From an uncultured Pelagibacteraceae bacterium (lineage in GTDB: Bacteria > Pseudomonadota > Alphaproteobacteria > Pelagibacterales > Pelagibacteraceae), in contig CACFJR010000003.1 in the NCBI GenBank assembly GCA_902566755.1, forward strand, positions 1 through 61,662: a DNA stretch of 61,662 nt. Reading direction: 5' to 3'. The stretch's first letter is position 1. Every line of letters begins with the position of its first letter. A program made the position numbers and the translations under genes. Below are positions 1 to 9,968 of the stretch, piece by piece. The notes under the pieces are model-generated. The model ran no database searches. It worked only from the letters and a program-made list of their open reading frames with translations, and had not been told where the DNA came from.

Positions 1-710
1 GTGCACCCCTCTAAATAGCTTACATAGCTACCTTTATCCGCAATAATGAGAGTTCTCTCAAACTGACCAGTATCAGAAGCATTTATTCTAAAGTAAGTAG
101 AAAGCTCCATAGGACATCTCACACCTGGTGGAATATAAACAAATGACCCGTCAGTAAATACCGCTGAATTTAATGTTGCGAAGTAATGATCAGTAATTGG
201 TATTACGGAACCTAAATATTTTTTTACTAAATCCGGATGTTTTTGAATTGCTTCAGATATAGAACAAAAAATAATTCCTTTTTCAGTCAGTGTATCTTTA
301 AAAGTCGTAGCTACAGAAACTGAATCAAATACCGCATCAACTGCTATACCATTTAGTCTTTTCTGCTCATTTAACGGAATGCCGAGTTTATTGTAAGTTT
401 CAATAAGTTTTGGATCTAATTCATCTAAACTTTTTGGTTTTTCTTTAAAACTTTTTGGCGCAGAGTAATAATATAAGTCTTGATAATCAATTTTAGGATA
501 CTTTGGTTTTTGCCAGTTTGGCTCTTTTAAAACTTTTACTCTATTGTAAGCTTTTAATCTCCAGTCCAGCAACCACTTTGGTTCTTTTTTAATATTTGAT
601 ATAAATTTAATTACATCTTCATTTAAACCTTTTGGAGCTTTAAAATTTTCAATGTCAGTTGAAAAACCGTATTTATAATCCTTTAATTTTTCTAGTTCTT
701 TTTCTCTCAT
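1..710 (-). CDS. sufB: Fe-S cluster assembly protein SufB (N-terminal part, cut by window edge)
   Basis: Reading from the ATG at 710 toward 1 gives about 236 residues. They match the N-terminal half of SufB, the scaffold subunit of the SufBCD complex that builds Fe-S clusters in the cytosol. The conserved stretch with [17 protein letters not shown] and the terminal SYLEGCT are typical. The family is about 480 residues, so the C-terminal half lies outside the window. The ATG overlaps the stop of the upstream regulator gene (TAATG), which indicates one operon and translational coupling. Control by the adjacent IscR-type protein is inferred from this arrangement and the palindrome upstream. Confidence 0.95.
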   Translation of the reverse strand, partial: MREKELEKLKDYKYGFSTDIENFKAPKGLNEDVIKFISNIKKEPKWLLDWRLKAYNRVKVLKEPNWQKPKYPKIDYQDLYYYSAPKSFKEKPKSLDELDPKLIETYNKLGIPLNEQKRLNGIAVDAVFDSVSVATTFKDTLTEKGIIFCSISEAIQKHPDLVKKYLGSVIPITDHYFATLNSAVFTDGSFVYIPPGVRCPMELSTYFRINASDTGQFERTLIIADKGSYVSYLEGC

Positions 711-1132
711 TAATTTCTACTCTCTTTTTTTTTTACTAAATCACCTAATCTTTTATTTTCAAAAAAAGAGTTAATGTGTAAATCTAGTTCATCCCATAAA
801 TTATGGGTTATGCATTTTGAAGATTTACCGTTGCAACCTTTTTTCGACTCTTTTTTACATCCAACTGTTTTTACTTTTTCATCTAACGCATAAAATATAT
901 CTGAAATTTTCAGATCATTTATATTTTTAGATATAATGTAACCACCATTTGTACCTCTTACACTTTTGACAATATTATTTTTTTTTAATCTTAAAAAAAT
1001 CTGCTCTAGATAAAGTAAAGATATGCTTTGTCTAAGAGATATATCTCTTAAACTAACTGGGTTTTTTCCGTCAAATCTTGCCATATCAGCAAGTGCCATT
1101 ACAGCATATCGTGATTTAGTATTTAGCTTCAT
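710..1132 (-). CDS. iscR: Rrf2-family Fe-S regulator, IscR-like
   Basis: A 140-residue winged-helix Rrf2 protein. I chose the ATG at 1132 because the protein then begins [18 protein letters not shown], as IscR does; the open frame runs further upstream but through the promoter. Cysteines at 92, 100 and 107 and a histidine at 110 resemble the [2Fe-2S] ligands of E. coli IscR (C92, C98, C104, H107), with slightly longer spacing between the cysteines. It precedes sufB with overlapping stop and start codons. It probably senses Fe-S status and regulates its own suf operon. The name iscR is by family; a RirA- or SufR-type specificity cannot be excluded. Confidence 0.88.
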   Translation of the reverse strand: MKLNTKSRYAVMALADMARFDGKNPVSLRDISLRQSISLLYLEQIFLRLKKNNIVKSVRGTNGGYIISKNINDLKISDIFYALDEKVKTVGCKKESKKGCNGKSSKCITHNLWDELDLHINSFFENKRLGDLVKKKESRN

Positions 1133-1152
1133 AATCCGCAATTTATGGGACT

Positions 1153-1180
1153 TATATATATACCCGACTAAAATAGTCAA
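1153..1180 (-). promoter_or_regulatory. Putative iscR-suf promoter with palindromic IscR-type operator
   Basis: On the minus strand a -35-like TTGACT (1175-1180) and a TATATA -10 (about 1153-1158) are separated by 16 nt, 20-odd nt upstream of the iscR ATG. A perfect inverted repeat GACTA-AAA-TAGTC (1166-1178) overlaps the -35 box and spacer, where a repressor would block polymerase. Only the repeat and the hexamers are seen directly. Binding by the IscR-like protein encoded just downstream is inferred. Confidence 0.6.
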
Positions 1181-1266
1181 GATTGCATTAAAGAAAAAGA
1201 CTCGCAAATTGACACTGCAATATGATAAATAAAGTTTTTTAGTGAGAATAATAATCATTAACAAAC

Positions 1267-1923
1267 ATGGAAAATAAAATTTTAGAAATCTTCATACCTG
1301 GACCAGCAGGAAGATTAGAAGCAAAATATTTTAAAAGTCAGAAAATTACATCTCCAATAGCTTTAGTACTTCAGCCTCATCCACAATACGGTGGAACGAT
1401 GAACAATAAAGTTGTTGTAGATACCTTTCATGCTTTTATGGATAACGGTTTTTCAGTTTGTAGAGTGAATTTTAGAGGAGTAGGCAAAAGCGATGGAGAG
1501 TTTGATAATGGTCAAGGAGAATTAGCTGATGCTGCAGCTGCACTTGATTGGTTAGAGAGAGAAAATTTTGACAATTCTCAATGTTGGGTTGCTGGGTTTT
1601 CTTTTGGATCTTTAATCTCTATGCAATTGCTAATGAGACGACCTGAAATCAGTAGATTTATATCTATATCGCCACAACCTAACGTTTATGATTTTTCTTT
1701 TTTATCTCCATGTCCTACATCAGGGCTAATGGTTTATGGAAAAAAAGATGAGTTGGTGCCTAAAGAATATATTAATGAACTTGATAAAAGACTCGCATCC
1801 CAAAAAGGAATTAAAGTTGAGTTTGAGTCTGTGCCTGATGCAAATCATTTTTTTACAAAATCCGAGGAGAATTTAAAAAAGGTTTTGGATAAATATATTA
1901 AAAAAGAATCTGCTTTATATTAA
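1267..1923 (+). CDS. Alpha/beta hydrolase (COG2945-like)
   Basis: A 218-residue single-domain alpha/beta hydrolase without a signal peptide, so probably cytosolic. The catalytic triad can be read: nucleophile Ser112 in GFSFG, Asp161 in KKDELVP and His194 in DANHFF. The oxyanion-side motif HPQYGG sits near residue 38. COG2945 members of this size are often found beside suf or tyrS genes in alphaproteobacteria. The substrate is unknown; an esterase or thioesterase role is possible. It diverges from the iscR-suf operon, and its stop TAA shares the TTAA at 1920-1923 with the convergent anmK stop. Confidence 0.82.
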   Translation: MENKILEIFIPGPAGRLEAKYFKSQKITSPIALVLQPHPQYGGTMNNKVVVDTFHAFMDNGFSVCRVNFRGVGKSDGEFDNGQGELADAAAALDWLERENFDNSQCWVAGFSFGSLISMQLLMRRPEISRFISISPQPNVYDFSFLSPCPTSGLMVYGKKDELVPKEYINELDKRLASQKGIKVEFESVPDANHFFTKSEENLKKVLDKYIKKESALY

Positions 1924-3047
1924 AAATTTTTCACAACTTCGCCACCTGTAGTAGGACTTTTACACCCTGTAGTATCAGGAAATGATATTGGCAACTCTAA
2001 GAAACTTCTAATCGCTAAAAATGCGAATGCTTGGGATTCGACATAGTCTCCATCTACTCCATAATCATCTATTGGTTCAATTAGCAAGTTTTTTGATAAT
2101 CTTGACTTTATAATTTGAATTAAAGATTTATTCTTTCTTCCACCTCCTGATACCAAAACCTTACATGATTTTTTTATTTTTTCACTTAACAAAGAAAATA
2201 AACCACCCTCAATTATTGTCCCAGATAGGTTTGTCAAAGTTGCAGCTCCATCTTCAAAACTTACACCTCTTAAAAAATTTATGTCAAAGTCTTTAGTGTC
2301 AAAGGAAAGTCTATTCTTATCAGGTCGATTATCAAAATTATCCAGAGCTTGGTTTAACATCAAATCATTTGTTTTACCCATTGCTGCATAGGCGCCATCT
2401 TTATCAAAATTTCCTTTTTTGTTTTTTCTGACCCATGCATCAATTAAACAATTGCCTGGTCCTAAATCTCTGCTTTTGAGATTATTTTGCTCATAATCCT
2501 CAATTATTGTAACATTAGAAATCCCACCAATGTTTAATACACATACAGGTAATTCAATTCTATTTTGTTTTACTAATACCTTATGAAAAATAGGAGTTAG
2601 TGGCGCTCCTTCTCCGCCATTTTGAATATCTTTTTGTCTAAAATTATAAATGACAGTTGTCTTTGTTAACTGGGATAAAAGTTTACCATCTCCTATTTGT
2701 TTAGAGATTTTTTTTGTTGGATCGTGAAATATTGTTTGTCCGTGAAAACCCACAAAATCAATTTTCTTCTTTATACTTTTAACTATGTCCATTACTACTT
2801 TTGAGTGAAAAATTGTTAATTCCTTCTCTAAAGCTTTAATTTCCTTGAAATGTGTTTCAAGATCAGCGGCTGTGTTTATTTTATCTTTTAGTGAATGTAT
2901 TTTTTGACTAAAGTTATTTTCATATTCAAAATACTTGTTTATTTCTACTATATAATTTGAGTCCCCATCAGAATTTATTAAAGATGCATCAACTCCATCT
3001 CCAGATGTACCGCTCATTAACCCAAGGCTATAGTAATTTTTAGACAT
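1920..3047 (-). CDS. anmK: Anhydro-N-acetylmuramic acid kinase
   Basis: A 375-residue sugar kinase of the ASKHA fold. It phosphorylates and opens 1,6-anhydro-MurNAc with ATP, feeding recycled cell-wall sugar to MurNAc-6-P. The N-terminal phosphate motif MSGTSGDGVDAS (about residues 11-22), FHGQTIFHDP, LGPGNCLIDAW and the C-terminal SGGGRKN glycine motif are all present, and the length fits the family. It is divergent from tyrS with 61 nt between starts, an arrangement common in alphaproteobacteria. Keeping cell-wall recycling in such a compact genome is mildly notable. Confidence 0.95.
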   Translation of the reverse strand: MSKNYYSLGLMSGTSGDGVDASLINSDGDSNYIVEINKYFEYENNFSQKIHSLKDKINTAADLETHFKEIKALEKELTIFHSKVVMDIVKSIKKKIDFVGFHGQTIFHDPTKKISKQIGDGKLLSQLTKTTVIYNFRQKDIQNGGEGAPLTPIFHKVLVKQNRIELPVCVLNIGGISNVTIIEDYEQNNLKSRDLGPGNCLIDAWVRKNKKGNFDKDGAYAAMGKTNDLMLNQALDNFDNRPDKNRLSFDTKDFDINFLRGVSFEDGAATLTNLSGTIIEGGLFSLLSEKIKKSCKVLVSGGGRKNKSLIQIIKSRLSKNLLIEPIDDYGVDGDYVESQAFAFLAIRSFLELPISFPDTTGCKSPTTGGEVVKNF

Positions 3048-3108
3048 AATATTTATTTTTTAATTAAGTTAATATAGGTATATTGAAAACGACCAATTTT
3101 ATAAAAAT

Positions 3109-4341
3109 ATGAAAAATTCATTCTTGAAAGAGTTTAATGAAAGAGAATATTTTAATCAATGTACTAATTTAGAGTCCCTTAGTGGGCTAATGGATAAGAA
3201 AAAAATAAGAGCTTACATTGGTTTCGACTGTACTGCTCAAAGTTTACACGTTGGGAGCTTACTCCAAATTATGTGCTTAAGGTTGTTGCAAAAACATGGA
3301 CATCAACCAATTATATTGCTCGGAGGAGGTACTACAAGAATAGGCGATCCTTCAGGAAAAGAAGAAACAAGAAAAATTCTTACAGAAAAAGAAATCGAAA
3401 AGAACATAAAAAATATTAAGAAAGTTTTTTCAATATTTCTAAATAACAAAAATTCAAAAACCCGTCCTATTTATGTAAACAATTATAAATGGCTGGGTAA
3501 ACTAAATTATATAAAGTTTTTAAGAGAGATCGGAAAACATTTTACTATTAATAAAATGCTAAGTTTTGATAGCGTAAAACTTAGATTGGAGAGAGAGCAA
3601 TCTTTAAGCTATATGGAATTTAACTATATGATACTACAAGCATATGATTTTTTAGAACTTAACAAAACTAAAAATTGTTTAATGCAAATTGGTGGATCTG
3701 ATCAATGGGGTAATATCGTAAATGGTGTAGAGTTAGTAAAAAGATATTCAACTAAGCAAGTTTATGGTCTAACAACGCCATTAATTACTTTGGCATCTGG
3801 AGCAAAAATGGGGAAAACTGAGAAGGGAGCTGTTTGGTTAGATAAAAAACTTTTGTCATCTTATGACTACTGGCAATTTTGGAGAAATACAGATGATAGA
3901 GATGTTGTTAAATTTTTGAAGATGTTTACCGATAAAGATGTCTCTGAAATTGAAAGTATTAGGGATAAAAACATAAATGATTTAAAAACTCTTTTAGCTA
4001 ATGAAGCCACTACTCTTTTACATGGTAAAGCAGCTGCATTTAAAGCTTCAGAAACAGCAAAAAAAACATTCGCGGGTGGCTCAGGAGATGAGTTACCAGT
4101 AATAAAAATTAAAAAAGATCAAATTAATAATGGTTTAAATATAATTGATCTCTCTATCAAAACTAATTTGTTTAGTTCAAAGAGCGAGATTAGAAGAACA
4201 ATAAAAAATTCTGGTTTAAAAATAAATAACTCTACAGTTACTGATGAAAATTTAGCAATTAATGTATCTGACTTTGAAGATGATGTTTTAAAACTTTCTC
4301 ATGGTAAGAAAAATCACGTTTTAATAAAGATTATTGGCTAG
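3109..4341 (+). CDS. tyrS: Tyrosyl-tRNA synthetase
   Basis: A 410-residue class I aminoacyl-tRNA synthetase that charges tRNA-Tyr. The HIGH-like signature reads HVGS at residues 47-50 and the KMSKS loop reads KMGKT at 233-237. GGSDQWGN, the tyrosine and tRNA pocket motif, is also present. The last 70 or so residues form an S4-type RNA-binding domain. The gene converges on the AsmA-like gene; the two coding sequences overlap by 11 nt at their 3' ends, leaving no room for a separate terminator. Confidence 0.96.
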   Translation: MKNSFLKEFNEREYFNQCTNLESLSGLMDKKKIRAYIGFDCTAQSLHVGSLLQIMCLRLLQKHGHQPIILLGGGTTRIGDPSGKEETRKILTEKEIEKNIKNIKKVFSIFLNNKNSKTRPIYVNNYKWLGKLNYIKFLREIGKHFTINKMLSFDSVKLRLEREQSLSYMEFNYMILQAYDFLELNKTKNCLMQIGGSDQWGNIVNGVELVKRYSTKQVYGLTTPLITLASGAKMGKTEKGAVWLDKKLLSSYDYWQFWRNTDDRDVVKFLKMFTDKDVSEIESIRDKNINDLKTLLANEATTLLHGKAAAFKASETAKKTFAGGSGDELPVIKIKKDQINNGLNIIDLSIKTNLFSSKSEIRRTIKNSGLKINNSTVTDENLAINVSDFEDDVLKLSHGKKNHVLIKIIG

Positions 4342-6535
4342 ATTTTTTTATTTTCTCTAACGTTCTCGTAATAAATCTAGGAGTTAAAGTTTTAATAGGA
4401 TTTACCGTTGTTTTCAAATCATCTGGATACCCTTTGATCTTAAAACTAACTCCAAAAACACCCTCTCCTGCTTTTTTGCCAACAAGCAAATCTCCAATCA
4501 CTGGAATTGAGCCTATGACTTTATTTACAGTTGTTGCGGGTACCAGAGTACCCCTTAGACTTACCAAATCATCTTTTTGAATATATCCATCCATCAATAT
4601 AGATATCGAAGGTCCTAGAGAATAAATTTCCTCAATTGTCATAAGCCCGTCTTTATTATTAAAAATCATTTCGAATTCATTAAATCTTATACCTTCCCCG
4701 GTAAGTAGATCTGCGATACCTTGCAAAGAAGCAAGAGTAAGTAGTTTTGTTAATGCTGGTACTTCTTTTAATTTAAAATCAAAAATTTTTAAATTTGAAT
4801 TTGAGACTTTATTTTTTTCAATAGAGTCAAACTTCAAATAGCCACCATCAAAACCTTTTATAAAATCGTATTTTTTGACTAAAGGTTTTGCATTACCTGC
4901 AAATAAGTCTGTTATCCTTTCGTTGTTTGAATTTGTTTTTATTGAAAGTTTTAAATCTTCTTTAGTTGAAAATTGTGAGGATAGAACTAAATTTTTAATT
5001 TGATTATTATTAACAATCATATCTACTTTGAAATTAGTTAAATAATCTTCTTTATTAATATAAATAGTATTAAAATTTATTGTAATTTTTGAGTTTAATT
5101 TTTCAAAGACATCAAAAAGGTTTCCGTCACTCTTTGAAAATAATATTCTATCAAGGATTTTTGTTCCATCAAATATTTTACTATTAATAGAGTAATTGCT
5201 TTTTTTTCTTTTTATATTTAATTGACTGATTTGATCGTTATTATTTACGAGATCAACATCAATTTGGTCAATCCTTTTTAATTTTTTTTTGGAATTTAAA
5301 TTGATATTTTTAACCTTAATAAAATTTTTAGACTCAGCGAAGTTTATTTTATTTAAAAAGACTGAATTATTCTTATTTACAACACCTTCTACAATAAGAT
5401 TGCTTTTAGTATCTTTTTTTTTTGTATAGTTCAAAAGTTCAAGATTTAATGCATTATTTTTAATCCCAAAATCTGTTTTAAAAAAAATTTTATCTTTTTT
5501 TTTCTCAATTGAATAGCTTAGACTATCTATGTCTTCATTTACATTTAATTCACTATCTCCTGATATCTTATAATTTCCATTTTGATAATCTAAATTTATT
5601 ACGTTATTTTCAAATTTTACTCCATTTTTGTAACCTGGAAAAAATTCCTTTAAACTAGAGTTTAAATATTCCAAACTTTCTATATTAAATTTTGAACTTG
5701 CATTTATATTTGAAAATTTAAACTTTTTACTTAACTTGAAAGAAAACTTGTTATTTGAAGAAAATATAATTTTATCGTTTTCAAAAGTCCCTAAATCTAG
5801 TTGGAATATTTTTGATATCATTTTAAGACGAAGATCATTTTTTGATGTAGAAATATTGCCGTTAAATAAAAAGGCGCTGTCTTTTTTTTTTATTCTGATT
5901 TCGTCTGATTTGAATTTTATATCCTGATAAAGGGATGAGGCATTGTAAATAATGTAATCATTATTTTTTATGATGAAACCAAATTTAATATTCTCAATAA
6001 TATCTTTATTTAGTAACTTTAATTTAACATTTTCAAGATCACCATCTATTATATAATCTTTTAAGATGCTACCGTCTTCAGAAAAATTTATCTTGGCTTC
6101 TACGGAAATATCTCCAGATTTCACTATCTTTTTTAAAATGAACAATTGAGTAGTATTTTGAAAGCCCCTACCAAACTCAATTAAATCTTTTACCTTATTT
6201 TTTTTGGTAATTAATTTTAAATTTTCTATTTTTGCTTCTTGAGTAAAAATAGATAGCAAAGGTAAAACAGTGCTTATACTTTGTAACTCTATTTTATTTT
6301 TTTTATAAAATACGATTGGATTTTTTGTTTTGGCCTCTAATTTAAAACTTCCTATATCTAGAAAAATCTTAATCTTATTTAATTTAATGTCAAAATCACT
6401 ATCCCTCTGAGAGATTTTCTCATTAATAATTCCATTGAGCTTATCAGTATTTATTCCGTAAACACTTAAATAAACAAAAAACGAAATTACTAAAAAAATT
6501 ATTATAAGTAATATTTGAGAAATTGTTCTAAGCAT
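4331..6535 (-). CDS. AsmA/YhdP-like envelope protein
   Basis: A 734-residue protein with one N-terminal membrane segment (about residues 7-27), followed by a long beta-rich domain very high in Lys, Asn and Ile. The C-terminal part carries an AsmA-2/YhdP-type ending with GTLVPATTVN, then IPVIGDLLVGKKAGEGVFGVSF and DDLKTTVNPI. Known AsmA-like/YhdP proteins form bridges that move phospholipid from the inner to the outer membrane; that role here is inferred from the family. The start overlaps the end of prfB by 8 nt, so it is the last gene of a mrcA-prfB-asmA transcript. The middle region is poorly conserved, and the name is by the ends only. Confidence 0.72.
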   Translation of the reverse strand: MLRTISQILLIIIFLVISFFVYLSVYGINTDKLNGIINEKISQRDSDFDIKLNKIKIFLDIGSFKLEAKTKNPIVFYKKNKIELQSISTVLPLLSIFTQEAKIENLKLITKKNKVKDLIEFGRGFQNTTQLFILKKIVKSGDISVEAKINFSEDGSILKDYIIDGDLENVKLKLLNKDIIENIKFGFIIKNNDYIIYNASSLYQDIKFKSDEIRIKKKDSAFLFNGNISTSKNDLRLKMISKIFQLDLGTFENDKIIFSSNNKFSFKLSKKFKFSNINASSKFNIESLEYLNSSLKEFFPGYKNGVKFENNVINLDYQNGNYKISGDSELNVNEDIDSLSYSIEKKKDKIFFKTDFGIKNNALNLELLNYTKKKDTKSNLIVEGVVNKNNSVFLNKINFAESKNFIKVKNINLNSKKKLKRIDQIDVDLVNNNDQISQLNIKRKKSNYSINSKIFDGTKILDRILFSKSDGNLFDVFEKLNSKITINFNTIYINKEDYLTNFKVDMIVNNNQIKNLVLSSQFSTKEDLKLSIKTNSNNERITDLFAGNAKPLVKKYDFIKGFDGGYLKFDSIEKNKVSNSNLKIFDFKLKEVPALTKLLTLASLQGIADLLTGEGIRFNEFEMIFNNKDGLMTIEEIYSLGPSISILMDGYIQKDDLVSLRGTLVPATTVNKVIGSIPVIGDLLVGKKAGEGVFGVSFKIKGYPDDLKTTVNPIKTLTPRFITRTLEKIKKSSQ

Positions 6536-7626
6536 CTAATTTAAATAAAGAGTTTTCTAAAAAGCTATCTATATCTCCGTCTAATATCTTTTGTGGATCA
6601 CTTGATTCATGATTAGTCCTGTTGTCTTTAACTAATCGATATGGGTGCAAGACATATGATCTTATTTGATGACCCCACCCTATGTCTTTTTTAGAGTCTT
6701 GTTTGTTTTCGTTTTCTTTTTCTCTCTTTCCCAATTCAAAATTATATAATCTTGCTTTAAGCATTTGAATACAAGTTTCTTTATTTTTATGCTGAGATCT
6801 TTCATTTTGACACTGTACAACAATTTTCGTTGGAAGATGCGTAATCCTGACTGCGCTGTCAGTAGTATTTACGTGTTGTCCACCCGCTCCACTAGATCTA
6901 TACGTATCAATTCTTAGGTCTTTATCTAAAATTTCAACATCAATGTTCTCATCAACTACAGGATAAACCCAAACACTTGCAAAACTTGTATGCCTTCTAG
7001 CACCAGAGTCAAATGGCGATATTCTTACTAATCTATGAATTCCAGACTCTGTTTTAAGCCATCCAAAAACATAATCACCAGATATTTTTATAGTTGACGA
7101 TTTGAGACCTGCTTCATCACCTTTATGTTCACTAATAATATGGCTTTTAAATTCTTTTGACTGAGCCCATTTCGTATACATTCTTCTAAGCATCTCTGCC
7201 CAATCTTGACTTTCTGTTCCTCCAGCACCAGCGTGAATTTCTAAAAAACAATCATTACTATCAGTTTCTTTTGAAAGAAAACATTTAATCTCATTTTTCT
7301 TAACTTTATTTTTAAGGTTTTTAATATTTTCTAATATTTCTTGAATTAAGTTTTTATTATTTTCCTCTAAAGCTAGATTATAAAATTCCTCTAACTCTTT
7401 TAAATATTTGGTAGTTTCTGTGTAAGAATTTATTAAAGTTTCATGGAATTTTTTTTCTTTAAGAACTTTTTGAGCTTCAGATTTATCCTTCCAGAAATTT
7501 TCCGATAAAATTAAGTTATTGTAATTTTCTATTTTTTTTTCAAAGTTGTGCTTTTCAAAGATACTCCTTAATTCTTTGATTAACTTTGTTGACTTCAGTT
7601 ACATTTTGAAAGAATTCTTCACTCAT
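6528..7626 (-). CDS. prfB: Peptide chain release factor 2 with programmed +1 frameshift
   Basis: RF2 releases the peptide at UGA and UAA. The gene is in two frames: ATG at 7626 through CTT (7560-7558), then a +1 shift that skips the T at 7557 and continues 7556..6528. The joined product is 365 residues, the same length as E. coli RF2. SPF (tripeptide anticodon) falls at about 203-205 and GGQ at 248-250, two residues before the E. coli positions. Without the shift the product would stop after 23 codons, so a simple ORF call starting at 7193 misses about 144 residues. The ATG overlaps the mrcA stop (TAATG). Confidence 0.95.
7555..7569 (-). promoter_or_regulatory. prfB programmed +1 frameshift (autoregulatory) site
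   Basis: In the reading direction the site is AAG GAG TAT CTT TGA. It has an internal Shine-Dalgarno-like AAGGAG, then three bases, then the slippery CTT next to an in-frame UGA. This is the classic RF2 layout (E. coli AGG GGG TAT CTT TGA). When RF2 is scarce the ribosome pauses at UGA and slips by one base to make more RF2. The base after UGA is A here instead of the E. coli C. Confidence 0.93.
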
Positions 7627-9968
7627 TAATAAAACCTTAATATATTATTATTGTTAAATCTATTATTAATTTTTTTTGAAATATTAGTTTTTTCTAGAAC
7701 TTTATTGCTTTTAAAAGACTCGATTAATGTTTTCTTAGAGGCAAAGCTTACTTTTTTTCCAGTTTTAGAATCAACAACCATCATGGTGATGTTTTCAGGT
7801 ACTTTAAATGGTCTCGTATTTTCTTTTTTTAAAGCTGATTTTATAAAACTTTTAAATATTGGCATTGCTGTTTTAGCTCCAGTTTCAAATTTTCCAAGCG
7901 ATTTTGGTTCATCATAACCCACATAAACACCTATTACTAAATCTGATGTAAAACCTATAAACCAGGTATCTGTATTCTTGTTTGTTGTTCCGGTTTTTCC
8001 AGCAAGATCCATTTTTAAATCTCTTAATTTTTTTGCTGTCCCAGTTTTAGTTGCTCCCTCTAAAATTGATGTAATTTGATATGCGGTCTGGGGAGAGAAA
8101 ATTTGTTTGGAGTCATCTTTAATTTCAGGAACATCATTACTTTGTATTGATACATCCTCGCAATTTCTACATTTTCTTACTTCAGTTTTAAATATTGTGT
8201 TTCCCTCACTATCTTGAATTCTGTCAATTAGTTTTGGTTCAATTAATTTTCCTCCGTTTACAAATGAGCAGTATGCACTTGTCAATTTTAGTAAAGTAGT
8301 CTCGGCAGATCCCAAAGAAATTGAGAGTAATTCATCTGGATTTTCATAAATACCTAACTCTTTTGAAATTTTAGTGATCTTTTTTAGACCCAAGTCCTGT
8401 GAAATTCTCACAGTCATAAGATTTCTTGATTTCTCAAGACCCATCCTCAAAGTGGATGGTCCATAAAACTTTTTACCATAATTTTCAGGTTTCCACATTT
8501 TTAAATCTGTTCCTTGTTCTAAGACTAATGGTGCATCTAAAACTAATGTTGATGGAGAATAGCCATTTTCTAAAGCAGCTGCGTAAACAAAAGGTTTGAA
8601 TGCAGATCCTGGCTGTCTTTGTGCTTGGGTTGCTCTATTAAATTCACTTTGATTAAAACTAAAACCGCCGCTCAGAGCTAGAACTCTGCCGTTGTATGGG
8701 TCCATTACTACGATTGCTCCATTTGCAGTAGGAAGTTGTTTTAAAATATACTCATTAGATCCCTCTTTTTTTTTTACATAAATAATATCCCCCTCTTTAA
8801 AAGAGGTGTTTGTTTTTCTTGTCCATTTAATATTTTCATTTGTAATAAAACCTATATCTCCATCAGAAGTAATGATTTCGAAGTTTGAAATACCAATTTT
8901 TGTAACTCTTGCAATTTTCCAGTCTAGAGTTTTTTCAAGTTTTTTTAATTTAATTTTGTCAGACCATTCTTTAATATTAAGATCAATATTTTGAATTGGT
9001 CCCCTCCATCCTTTTCTTCTATCATATTTTTCAATCCCTTCTCTCAAAGAGGTAACTGCTAATTTTTGAAGCTTTAAATTAAGAGGTGTTTTAATATTTA
9101 AACCTTCTTTATAGACTTTGTCATATCCCAGTTGTTTAATTGTATTTTTTCGTATTTCTTCAACATAATATCTAGAATCTTCTAAAAAAACTTTTTCCCT
9201 TTTTTTTAATTTAATCTTGGAACTTTTTAATTCTTCATACTTTTTTTTACCTATATAATTATTATCAAGTAGATTCTTTAAAACTAAATCTCTTCTAAAT
9301 TTGGCAAGTTTTTTGTTTTTGTATGGATTGTATCTGCTTGGCGCTTTAGGTAGGGCAGCTAACAAAGCAGCCTCTACATATTGAAGTTCATCATTAGATT
9401 TGTCAAAATATTCTAGGCTTGCAGATGCAATACCATAAGTTCCTTGTCCTAAGTAAATTTGGTTCAAATAAAGTTCAAGTATCCTCTCTTTACTGAGGCT
9501 TCTCTCTATTCTGAATGCTAAAATAGCTTCCTTAAGTTTTCTGTTTAAACTTACTTCGTTAGATAATAAAAAATTCTTAGCTACTTGCTGAGTAATTGTA
9601 GAAGCTCCCTCTAACCTCCTTGAGTTTACTATATTCGAAAAATTCTTAATGACTGCTCTTAAAACTCCTTTTGCATCAACACCGGGATGATCAAAGAAAT
9701 TTTTATCCTCAGCTGAAAGAAATGCATTTATAACTTTGGGTGGAATCGAATTATAAGGTATGAAAATTCTTTTCTCTGATGAAAAATCTTGAATTAAATC
9801 GCCATCCCCTGAGTAAACTTTACTAGAGACTGGTGCTTTATAATTTTTTAAAAACTTATAATCAGGTAAATCATTAGAAAAACCCCATAATATTGAAACC
9901 GTTACAATCAACAATAGTAAAATTGATGAGAGAAAAATTGTTAAAGTTTTTTTAAAATATTTGCTCAT
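7626..9968 (-). CDS. mrcA: Penicillin-binding protein 1A (bifunctional transglycosylase/transpeptidase)
   Basis: A 780-residue class A PBP that polymerises and cross-links peptidoglycan in the periplasm. An N-terminal membrane anchor lies at about residues 9-30. The GT51 domain follows with EDKNFFDHPG and EGASTITQQ. The transpeptidase domain has the SxxK serine in RQPGSAFKPF, an SRN triad and the KTGTTNKNTDTWF motif. Length is normal for PBP1A. It heads a mrcA-prfB-asmA-like run with overlapping codons. In many alphaproteobacteria an amidase gene (amiC) sits between rne and mrcA; here it is absent and the two genes are directly divergent, 80 nt apart. Confidence 0.95.
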   Translation of the reverse strand: MSKYFKKTLTIFLSSILLLLIVTVSILWGFSNDLPDYKFLKNYKAPVSSKVYSGDGDLIQDFSSEKRIFIPYNSIPPKVINAFLSAEDKNFFDHPGVDAKGVLRAVIKNFSNIVNSRRLEGASTITQQVAKNFLLSNEVSLNRKLKEAILAFRIERSLSKERILELYLNQIYLGQGTYGIASASLEYFDKSNDELQYVEAALLAALPKAPSRYNPYKNKKLAKFRRDLVLKNLLDNNYIGKKKYEELKSSKIKLKKREKVFLEDSRYYVEEIRKNTIKQLGYDKVYKEGLNIKTPLNLKLQKLAVTSLREGIEKYDRRKGWRGPIQNIDLNIKEWSDKIKLKKLEKTLDWKIARVTKIGISNFEIITSDGDIGFITNENIKWTRKTNTSFKEGDIIYVKKKEGSNEYILKQLPTANGAIVVMDPYNGRVLALSGGFSFNQSEFNRATQAQRQPGSAFKPFVYAAALENGYSPSTLVLDAPLVLEQGTDLKMWKPENYGKKFYGPSTLRMGLEKSRNLMTVRISQDLGLKKITKISKELGIYENPDELLSISLGSAETTLLKLTSAYCSFVNGGKLIEPKLIDRIQDSEGNTIFKTEVRKCRNCEDVSIQSNDVPEIKDDSKQIFSPQTAYQITSILEGATKTGTAKKLRDLKMDLAGKTGTTNKNTDTWFIGFTSDLVIGVYVGYDEPKSLGKFETGAKTAMPIFKSFIKSALKKENTRPFKVPENITMMVVDSKTGKKVSFASKKTLIESFKSNKVLEKTNISKKINNRFNNNNILRFY

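Noticed and set aside
1133-1264. N-terminal 44-residue extension of the IscR-like protein
   Set aside because: The extra residues would be encoded by the promoter and palindrome region, and the family starts at the [10 protein letters not shown] methionine.
6528-7193. prfB as a short 221-residue RF2 starting at 7193
   Set aside because: The frame continues upstream without stops to the CTT-TGA shift site and joins a 23-codon leader, giving the full 365-residue protein.
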